Position numbers and translations under genes: made by a program. Below, piece by piece: positions 57,438 to 64,000 of a stretch of 64,000 nt of DNA (the first letter of the stretch is position 1; each line of letters opens with the position of its first letter). The stretch is from Nodularia sp. NIES-3585 (GTDB taxonomy: Bacteria > Cyanobacteriota > Cyanobacteriia > Cyanobacteriales > Nostocaceae). The notes beneath the pieces were generated by a model. That model ran no database searches. It saw only the letters and a program-made list of their open reading frames with translations, and was not told where the DNA came from. Location: assembly GCF_002218065.1 (NCBI RefSeq), contig NZ_BDUB01000001.1:3718695-3782694 (forward strand), written 5' to 3'.

Positions 57438-60344
57438 GTGGTAAATTACCCGCCAATTCCTAAATCAAGCCATCCACCAATGGCGAGTCAAAGGAGTCCA
57501 AAGTCAAGTAGTTTCGCACAACGACACATTGGCCCTAACTCTAATGACATCCAGCAAATGCTTAAGGTTTTGGGTTTACAAAATCTGGACTCTCTGATTG
57601 ACAAAACAGTACCACAAGGTATTCGGCTGCAAAAAACGCTGAAGTTACCAGCAGCGCAAAGTGAGTATGCCGCACTGGCAAAGTTAAAACAAATTGCTGC
57701 TAAAAATCAGGTGTGCCGTTCATATATCGGTACGGGATATTACGACTGTATCACCCCCCCGGTAATTCAACGCAATATTCTAGAAAATCCTGGTTGGTAT
57801 ACAGCCTATACTCCCTATCAGCCAGAAATTGCCCAAGGGAGACTCGAAGCGCTGCTGAATTTCCAGACGATGATTATCGACCTCACAGGGTTGGAAATTG
57901 CCAATGCTTCTTTACTTGATGAAGCTACAGCCGCCGCAGAAGCCATGAGTGTCAGCTATGGTGTTTGCAAAAATCAGGCAAATGCTTATTTTGTCTCTGA
58001 TGATTGCCATCCCCAAACTATCGATGTCTTGCAAACTAGGGCTAAACCCTTGGGAATTAAGATCATTATCGGTGATCATCAGACATTTGATTTTGATCAA
58101 CCGATTTTTGGGGCAGTTCTGCAATATCCCGCCAGTGATGGCACGATTTACGACTACCGCGCTTTTATTGAAAAAGCCCATGCTGAGGGTGCATTGGTGA
58201 CGGTAGCAGCAGACCCGTTAAGTTTAACTTTACTCACACCACCTGGAGAATTGGGGGCTGATATTGCTGTAGGCAGTACCCAGCGCTTCGGTATTCCTTT
58301 GGGGTTTGGGGGACCTCATGCGGCGTACTTCGCGACGAAAGCAGAGTATAAACGGCTGGTTCCAGGGCGAATTGTTGGGGTATCAAAAGATGCTCAAGGT
58401 AAGCCAGCTTTACGTCTAGCTTTGCAAACCCGTGAACAGCACATCCGCCGAGAAAAAGCCACGAGTAATATCTGTACTGCACAGGTGTTATTGGCGGTAA
58501 TGGCGAGTATGTACGCTGTATATCATGGTGCGGCTGGTATTAGAAATATTGCGGAAAATGTTCACGAGTTAACTGTAACTTTGGCAGCAGGATTGAAGCG
58601 GTTGGGTTACAGCATGAGTTCTGAACATTTCTTTGATACGCTGCGAGTGGAGTTAGGTACACAATCTGTCAACGCTATTCTGGAAGGTTGTCAAGGGCGA
58701 AATATTAATCTGCGGATTTTCGATGCTACATCTGTGGGTATTTCTTTAGACGAAACTACCACACCAGAAGATTTAATTGACCTCTGGCAGATTTTCGCTT
58801 TTACAGATGATCTCCCGTTTACTATAGAAGAATTAATTTCTTCCCCATCTTCTCACGTACCCTTACCCCGTACCAGTAACTATCTGACTCATCCTGTATT
58901 TAATCGCTATCACTCAGAAACTGAGTTGTTGCGTTATCTGCATCAGCTAGAAACGAAGGATTTGTCTTTAACTACATCGATGATTCCTTTGGGTTCATGC
59001 ACAATGAAGTTGAATGCAACGGCGGAGATGATTCCGGTTTCTTGGGAGGAATTTGGCAAGATTCATCCTTTTGCGCCACCGTCGCAAACACGGGGTTATC
59101 AAATTCTGTTCCAGCAACTTGAGGCTTGGTTGGCTGAAATTACGGGATTTGCGAGAATTTCTCTACAACCGAATGCAGGTTCTCAAGGGGAATACGCAGG
59201 ACTTTTAGTGATTCGTCAATATCACGAAACTCGTGGGGAAGGACACCGGAATATCTGTTTGATTCCGGAATCAGCACATGGAACTAATCCAGCTAGTGCG
59301 GTTATGTGCGGTATGAAGGTGGTTGCTGTTGGTTGTGATGCAGATGGTAATATTGACCTGGATGACCTGAAAGCGAAGGCAGAAAAACACAGTCAGCAAT
59401 TGGCGGCTTTAATGGTGACTTATCCTTCAACTCACGGTGTGTTTGAGGAAGGTATTCAGGAAATCTGCGCTGTTGTGCATGGTTACGGTGGACAAGTTTA
59501 TATGGATGGGGCGAATATGAATGCCCAAGTGGGTATTTGCCGTCCTGGAGATATTGGCGCTGATGTCTGTCATTTAAATCTGCATAAAACTTTTTGTATT
59601 CCTCATGGTGGCGGTGGCCCTGGTATGGGACCGATTGGTGTGGCTGAACATCTTGTACCGTTCCTTCCTGGACATCTTGTTGTACCCACTACTGGAGATT
59701 CTCAGATTGGGGCGATCGCAGCTGCGCCTTGGGGTAGTGCTAGTATTTTAGTGATTTCGTGGATGTACATTGCCATGATGGGGGCTGAGGGTTTAACTCA
59801 TGCAACTAAGGTGGCAATTCTCAATGCTAATTACATCGCCCACAGACTTAGTGATTACTATCCGGTGCTGTATAAGGGAAAAAATGATTTAGTTGCCCAT
59901 GAGTGTATTTTAGATTTAAGGTTACTCAAAAAATCTGCGAGTATCGAAATCGATGATATTGCCAAGCGGCTGATAGATTATGGTTTCCATGCGCCGACTG
60001 TCTCTTGGCCTGTGGCGGGTACTATTATGGTGGAACCGACGGAAAGCGAATCGAAGGAAGAAATAGACCGTTTCTGTGAGGCGTTGATTGCTATTCGTGG
60101 GGAAATCTCGGCAATTGAATCTGGGAAGATGGATATTGACGATAATCTTTTGAAGAATGCACCCCATACTGCCCAATGTTTGATTGTGGGTGAGTGGAAT
60201 CATGGCTATTCTCGTGAACAAGCTGCTTACCCTGCGCCTTGGACGCGTGAATATAAGTTCTGGCCTAGTGTGGGGAGAGTTGATGCGGCTTTTGGCGATC
60301 GCAATTTTGTTTGTTCTTGTCTGCCAATGGAGGCTTATAACTAA
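57438..60344 (+). CDS. gcvP: Glycine dehydrogenase (decarboxylating), P-protein
   Basis: 968 residues from GTG 57438, which has TTGGAG 8 nt upstream; ATG 57481 lacks a ribosome binding site. Single-chain (homodimeric-type) Gcv[18 protein letters not shown] at the N-terminus, [20 protein letters not shown] in the first half, and the PLP lysine in [20 protein letters not shown] in the second half. It decarboxylates glycine and hands the aminomethyl group to GcvH. Last gene of the gcv cluster, followed by a terminator. Confidence 0.95.
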   Translation: MVNYPPIPKSSHPPMASQRSPKSSSFAQRHIGPNSNDIQQMLKVLGLQNLDSLIDKTVPQGIRLQKTLKLPAAQSEYAALAKLKQIAAKNQVCRSYIGTGYYDCITPPVIQRNILENPGWYTAYTPYQPEIAQGRLEALLNFQTMIIDLTGLEIANASLLDEATAAAEAMSVSYGVCKNQANAYFVSDDCHPQTIDVLQTRAKPLGIKIIIGDHQTFDFDQPIFGAVLQYPASDGTIYDYRAFIEKAHAEGALVTVAADPLSLTLLTPPGELGADIAVGSTQRFGIPLGFGGPHAAYFATKAEYKRLVPGRIVGVSKDAQGKPALRLALQTREQHIRREKATSNICTAQVLLAVMASMYAVYHGAAGIRNIAENVHELTVTLAAGLKRLGYSMSSEHFFDTLRVELGTQSVNAILEGCQGRNINLRIFDATSVGISLDETTTPEDLIDLWQIFAFTDDLPFTIEELISSPSSHVPLPRTSNYLTHPVFNRYHSETELLRYLHQLETKDLSLTTSMIPLGSCTMKLNATAEMIPVSWEEFGKIHPFAPPSQTRGYQILFQQLEAWLAEITGFARISLQPNAGSQGEYAGLLVIRQYHETRGEGHRNICLIPESAHGTNPASAVMCGMKVVAVGCDADGNIDLDDLKAKAEKHSQQLAALMVTYPSTHGVFEEGIQEICAVVHGYGGQVYMDGANMNAQVGICRPGDIGADVCHLNLHKTFCIPHGGGGPGMGPIGVAEHLVPFLPGHLVVPTTGDSQIGAIAAAPWGSASILVISWMYIAMMGAEGLTHATKVAILNANYIAHRLSDYYPVLYKGKNDLVAHECILDLRLLKKSASIEIDDIAKRLIDYGFHAPTVSWPVAGTIMVEPTESESKEEIDRFCEALIAIRGEISAIESGKMDIDDNLLKNAPHTAQCLIVGEWNHGYSREQAAYPAPWTREYKFWPSVGRVDAAFGDRNFVCSCLPMEAYN

Positions 60345-60375
60345 TTTAGCACTGATTTAAGAACCTCACCCCAAA

Positions 60376-60408
60376 CCCCTCTCCTTACCAAGGAGAGGGG
60401 AGTTTTTT
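60376..60408 (+). terminator. Hairpin terminator after gcvP
   Basis: CCCCTCTCCTT (60376-60386) and its exact complement (60390-60400) with an ACC loop are followed by AGTTTTTTAA. The CCTCACCCC...CCCCTCTCC word is also a common dispersed cyanobacterial repeat. Confidence 0.75.
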
Positions 60409-60457
60409 AATTTGTATCACGCAGAGACGCACCAGGCGCAGAGGAGGAAGAGATGAG

Positions 60458-61330
60458 CTAAATTTTTAGAATTTTCTCTAGTTCTGTTTTTATGGAAAGG
60501 GGTTGATACCCTAATGCAAAGGCTTTGGTACTATCTAAGGATACGTCTTTTGGTCTTGGTGCTGCCATTTTTACGTCTTGCTGTTGGCAACTTTTGAGTC
60601 CGGTTTCTGGGAGTTGGAATACTTCGACTAGTAGCTTTCCGAAATCGTAGCGCGAAATTCTCTCTTTTCCTCCCAGGTGAATGTATCCGTTGATTTTTTC
60701 TAATGCTAATAAGATGCCTTTGGCGGCTGTGATTCCACTGGCTGGGGTACGAAATTCATCTGTGAATAATTTTAATTCTTTTCCCTCTTTTAAGGTTTGG
60801 ATAAATGCCTGGATAAAGCTTTTGGCTGTGGGTGTTTCTCTGCCAAACATTAAGGGCATTCTACATATTGCTGTCATGGGATATCGTTGTAACATTCCTG
60901 TTTCTGCCATGACTTTTTGTTCTCCATACAGGTTGACAGGAGATACAGCATCTGTTTCTTTATAAGGCGCTTTTAAACCATCAAATACTAGGTCTGTTGA
61001 TGTGAAGGCGCAAGGTATGCCATAATCTGCACAAAGTCCGGCAATGTTACAGGATGCTGTGACGTTAATTGTCTGTGTTTCTTGGGGATGGGTTTGACAA
61101 TAGTTCGGTTGCGATCGCGCGGCTGTATGAATTACTGCATTTGGATTAATATCATTGAAGAGGCGCTTTAAGTCTGGAAAATCTGTTAAGTTAACTGGGA
61201 GTATTTTGACTCCTGGCAATTCTAGAGAATGGGTGCAGTAAGTACCATAAACTTCCCATTCTTGTTTGGCTAGTTGGCAAAGATGCCATCCTAAAAAACC
61301 ACTGGCTCCGGTGATTAAGAGTTTTTTCAT
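60458..61330 (-). CDS. SDR-family reductase, RmlD (dTDP-4-dehydrorhamnose reductase)-like
   Basis: 290 residues from MKKLLITGASGFLGWHLCQL at 61330 (GxxGxxG of an extended short-chain dehydrogenase). Other landmarks are PNAVIHTAARSQPNYCQTHP, CAFTSTDLVFDGLKAPYKET and the active-site Tyr-x3-Lys in NLYGEQKVMAET. RmlD-like proteins reduce nucleotide-activated keto sugars, but many cyanobacterial paralogues are not rhamnose enzymes. An in-frame start at 61405 would run into the TPR gene and is unlikely. Convergent with gcvP. Confidence 0.8.
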   Translation of the reverse strand: MKKLLITGASGFLGWHLCQLAKQEWEVYGTYCTHSLELPGVKILPVNLTDFPDLKRLFNDINPNAVIHTAARSQPNYCQTHPQETQTINVTASCNIAGLCADYGIPCAFTSTDLVFDGLKAPYKETDAVSPVNLYGEQKVMAETGMLQRYPMTAICRMPLMFGRETPTAKSFIQAFIQTLKEGKELKLFTDEFRTPASGITAAKGILLALEKINGYIHLGGKERISRYDFGKLLVEVFQLPETGLKSCQQQDVKMAAPRPKDVSLDSTKAFALGYQPLSIKTELEKILKI

Positions 61331-61349
61331 TAATGGAGTATGATCCACT

Positions 61350-62102
61350 CTACAATGATGATTGAATGATTTTTTGAAACTGCTGCTGATTACGCACTTT
61401 ATCAAAATCCGGATCAGTTTTTGCTAACTGTTCATACTTACCAGGAATCATCTGTATGGCTTTTTGCAGGTTCTCAATTGCTAAATCAATATTTTCTTGT
61501 AAGGCATAAGCACAAGCTATATTGTAATAGGCTTGATGCTTGTTGGGCTGAATCGCGATCGCCTGATTATACGATACCAGTGCTTCTGGGTATTTTTGCA
61601 TTTTTGTCAGGACAATTCCTCGGTTAATCCAGGCTTCATGTTTTTTTGGCTGGAGGGCGATCGCTTGATCGTATGATGCTAGTGCTTCTATGTGTTTTTC
61701 CAATGCTGTTAAGGCATTACCCCGATTATACCAAGCTTCATCCTTATCGGCTTGGAGTGCGATCGCCTGATCATAAGATGCCAATGCTTGTTCGTATTGC
61801 TGCAATGATATCAGCGCATTGCCACGATTTATCCAAGTGTCAGGATTCTTCGGTTGCACAGCGATCGCTTTGTCATATACTTGAACAGCATCTTGGTAGC
61901 GTTGCGTATCTAGCAAACTATTACCTTGATTAAAGAAATTTTGCGCTTTTTGGTTAGCCTTAGCTTCTGTTAGTAGCTGGGCAACATTAATTTCTTGTAC
62001 TACTTGCGTAGCATATTTTGTTGATGATCCTGTGCCATCACCACAGCCAAATGTGAATAAACTAATAACACTACAGGCAACTAAGCAACGCCAGGAAACC
62101 AT
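61350..62102 (-). CDS. TPR-repeat lipoprotein
   Basis: 250 residues from ATG 62102 (MVSWRCLVACSVISLFTFGC), a signal sequence ending in a lipobox-like FGC, so the protein is probably lipid-anchored. Then at least five tetratricopeptide repeats of 34 residues (AWYNRGNALTALEKHIEALA, SYDQAIALQPKK) from about residue 50 to 220. TPRs mediate protein contacts; the partner is unknown. It is 19 bp upstream of the RmlD-like gene on the same strand. Confidence 0.85.
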   Translation of the reverse strand: MVSWRCLVACSVISLFTFGCGDGTGSSTKYATQVVQEINVAQLLTEAKANQKAQNFFNQGNSLLDTQRYQDAVQVYDKAIAVQPKNPDTWINRGNALISLQQYEQALASYDQAIALQADKDEAWYNRGNALTALEKHIEALASYDQAIALQPKKHEAWINRGIVLTKMQKYPEALVSYNQAIAIQPNKHQAYYNIACAYALQENIDLAIENLQKAIQMIPGKYEQLAKTDPDFDKVRNQQQFQKIIQSSL

Positions 62103-62129
62103 GCTATACCTACACAATTCATAAAACAA

Positions 62130-62464
62130 TGTTCAAACATCTTGAAGTTTTATAATATTATCAAAAAAGATTTGCTTTTTAAATTAAGTTTTCCTTATGT
62201 AGTAAATTTACTCTACTAATTTAGGACGATTTATTTGAACTGTAGGCTGATAAAATTCGGAAACGTTATATTAACCCAATGTTTTGCCATTAAAGTCTGG
62301 TGGTTTGGACATCTTGCCCGCCCATGTTATGCAAGTTAAATGCAAATTAGCTGATGAATTTGTCATGGTTTTAGCTTCATATTGAATTGGTATAAACCAT
62401 TAACTATGAGTCAGGAATTTAGATAAAACAAATCTCCACCTGTTGGGTCAAAATAGTAAGCATA
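62130..62464. other. AT-rich intergenic region between divergent genes
   Basis: About 335 bp that must hold the promoters of the TPR lipoprotein (minus) and the pentapeptide membrane protein (plus). No convincing hexamers, RNA gene or repeat is seen; a GGACATCTTGCCCGCCC word near 62310 recurs in Nostoc genomes. Confidence 0.4.
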
Positions 62465-63799
62465 ATGACTGAATCTCACCCCCCCCATCCACCAAATCCA
62501 GAATCTTTACCCGCAGATGATTTTGACAGTGATACAGGTCAAAATCACTTAACCCCAGAGGCACTAGCTGCACAAGAATCCTTAGCAAAAATTGCGTCTT
62601 TGCAATCTCCGCAAAATAGAAATGCTTTGCAAGAAGCCCGTTCCCATATCAAGCAATACAATCTGAGTCAATTTACAGTCAAGCCGAGGGCATTACTCTT
62701 TACTTTAGTCGCGATCGCCATCACTTTTCTCGGACTTGTCATCAATAACTGGCTGATCGGTATCTTGGGAACAGTGATCACTTTAGTATTATCCCTGACG
62801 ATGTTGTTACCCTGGTGGCAATATGTGTTAGAAAAATGGTTTTCGTCCCAAGATAGAACCCTGTTTGTCGCCTTTGTTGGGCTTGTAGTCGGGATAATCG
62901 GCTTATTCAAGTTTACTGGCTTAGGTTCCCGTTTACTGATGTGGGGAAAGCAAATTAGCTGGGAAGCTTCGGGTAGTTTAGCAGAATGGTTTGGGGCTTT
63001 GGGGCAAATTCTGATTGCGATTATTGCCGTTTATGTAGCATGGCGACAATATGTGATTTCCAAAGACTTGACAATTCAGCAAAACCTGCTCACAGTGCAG
63101 CAAAATATTATTACCCAGCAGCAAACAATAGATTCCTATTTCCAAGGTGTCTCAGATTTAGTCTTAGATGAAGAAGGATTATTAGAAGATTGGCCCCAAG
63201 AACGGGCGATCGCAGAAGGACGTACCGCCGCTATATTTAGTAGTGTAGATGGCAGTGGTAAAGCGAAAATTATCCGTTTTCTCTCCCGTTCCAAATTGCT
63301 CACCCCCTTAAAGCGCGATCGCCGCTTAGGTAGAGCCATTCTCGACGGTATGGGGGGTTACGCAGAAGACCGCTTAGAAGGTGTCCGCGTCATCGATTTA
63401 GGGGTGATGTTAGCCGCAGCAGACCTTTCTAATAATGATTTACGTTGGACTGACTTGAGTGAAGCGAATCTGGTGCGCGGTAATCTCAGCAATTGTGATT
63501 TAGTCAAAGCCAATCTTGCCCGCACCATCTTATATAGTGCTAATCTCAGTGGTGCGGATTTAAATGGGACTCGTTTTTTCTATGGTTCACTAGAAAAAGC
63601 ATCACCCCGCAGTCGCAACGAGCCACCAAACTACGAAACTGGCGAATACACTGGGGCTGTGGTGGAAAATGCCGATTTCACCAATGTCAAGCGTTTATCT
63701 GATATAACTCGTCAATACTGCTGTACTTGGGGTGGAGAAAATACTCGCGCCACTATCCCCGGCGGTTGCGAAGGTATTGAGAATAAATTGGGAAGGTGA
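62465..63799 (+). CDS. Membrane protein with C-terminal pentapeptide repeats
   Basis: 444 residues. A proline- and acid-rich N-terminus (1-75) precedes about four transmembrane helices (LLFTLVAIAITFLGLVI, WLIGILGTVITLVLSLTMLL, TLFVAFVGLVVGIIGLF, LGQILIAIIAVYVAW). A coiled coil rich in Gln (LTIQQNLLTVQQNIITQQQ) follows, then a soluble segment and pentapeptide repeats (LSNNDLRWTDLSEANLVRGN ... ANLSGADLNGTRF) around 320-380. The last part has CCTWGG and PGGCEG Cys motifs. Cyanobacterial family of unknown function. ATG at 62465 is preceded by a weak AGTAAG. Confidence 0.78.
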   Translation: MTESHPPHPPNPESLPADDFDSDTGQNHLTPEALAAQESLAKIASLQSPQNRNALQEARSHIKQYNLSQFTVKPRALLFTLVAIAITFLGLVINNWLIGILGTVITLVLSLTMLLPWWQYVLEKWFSSQDRTLFVAFVGLVVGIIGLFKFTGLGSRLLMWGKQISWEASGSLAEWFGALGQILIAIIAVYVAWRQYVISKDLTIQQNLLTVQQNIITQQQTIDSYFQGVSDLVLDEEGLLEDWPQERAIAEGRTAAIFSSVDGSGKAKIIRFLSRSKLLTPLKRDRRLGRAILDGMGGYAEDRLEGVRVIDLGVMLAAADLSNNDLRWTDLSEANLVRGNLSNCDLVKANLARTILYSANLSGADLNGTRFFYGSLEKASPRSRNEPPNYETGEYTGAVVENADFTNVKRLSDITRQYCCTWGGENTRATIPGGCEGIENKLGR

Positions 63800-63817
63800 A
63801 AATTGGTATTTTGACCT

Positions 63818-63847
63818 TGTAGAGACGTTCCATGGAACGTCTCTACA
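63818..63847. repeat. 30-bp perfect palindrome
   Basis: TGTAGAGACGTTCCA followed by its exact complement. A well-known type of Nostoc intergenic palindrome, 19 bp after the stop codon; it may act as a transcript end. Confidence 0.8.
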
Positions 63848-63951
63848 TTCTTTGTCAGCAGATATCTACTGATAACTGATATAGCAACCGCCAAGGACGT
63901 TAGGACATAAACTGATCATAAAAGTTAGACACCGAAAGGTTTTTACCCTAC

Positions 63952-64000
63952 TCCCCACTCCCCACTCCCCACTCCCCACTCCCCACTCCCCACTCCCCAC
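63952..64000. repeat. Heptanucleotide tandem repeat (CCCCACT)n, continues past the window
   Basis: About seven tandem CCCCACT units run to the last base. This is the STRR class typical of heterocystous cyanobacteria. Confidence 0.85.

Noticed and set aside
63952..64000. CRISPR-like array at the window end, and the arrays at 7349 and 45386
   Set aside because: These are contiguous heptamers with no spacers, i.e. STRR repeats. No CRISPR array was found anywhere, including around the Cmr1 relic.

Overview
The window reads as chromosome from a filamentous, Nostoc/Anabaena-type cyanobacterium. The grounds are very frequent HIP1 octamers (GCGATCGC), heptanucleotide tandem repeats, small dispersed palindromes, cyanobacterial and plastid-lineage genes (ycf65/PSRP-3, ycf51, sucrose-phosphate phosphatase, lumenal-type pentapeptide protein) and the xisH/xisI pair. 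The species cannot be fixed from sequence alone.

Layout. 0-9.7 kb is ordinary chromosome: a HAD hydrolase (cut by the window edge), ycf65, a dnaK-dnaJ pair, a fused restriction-modification relic, a FAD oxidoreductase, a YaaW-like protein and an O-antigen-ligase-like membrane protein. 9.7-39.6 kb is an accessory region full of debris and cargo: a Cmr1 (type III-B CRISPR) relic, a 271-bp element with Tn3-like ends, two secreted proteins (one an EndoU-type nuclease), a serine-recombinase fragment, a broken IS66, an IS5-like fragment, a 3829-residue secreted-type phosphoesterase, and a decayed type I restriction-modification operon (hsdM broken, hsdS intact, hsdR reduced to its N-terminus) carrying Uma2, MntA-HepT, an AAA ATPase-PIN pair and XisHI. 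It ends with a broken alpha-L-fucosidase and a cut IS1634 transposase. 39.7-64 kb is mostly housekeeping: ycf51, an alcohol dehydrogenase/aminotransferase pair, ArsR, BioF, an IS605-like non-coding element, IS701, spp-ruvA, a cytochrome P450, xseA-xseB-(wHTH protein)-mscS, the glycine cleavage genes gcvT-gcvH-gcvP, an RmlD-like reductase, a TPR lipoprotein and a pentapeptide membrane protein.

The most striking object is the gene at 17710-29199 (minus). It joins two endonuclease/exonuclease/phosphatase domains, a beta-propeller phytase, two phytase-like esterase domains and two glycerophosphodiester phosphodiesterase domains in one chain, so it could release phosphate from DNA, phytate and phospholipid head groups. 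A tandem PhoB-type box lies just upstream. Gene plus box sit between two identical 57-bp inverted copies of what looks like an insertion-sequence end, as in a composite transposon carrying a phosphate-scavenging cargo.

Second in interest is the defence-like operon on the minus strand (36.9 to 29.7 kb). The classical restriction function looks dead, but translationally coupled accessory modules (MntA-HepT, ATPase-PIN) look intact. All functional calls are from reading the sequence; no database search was run.
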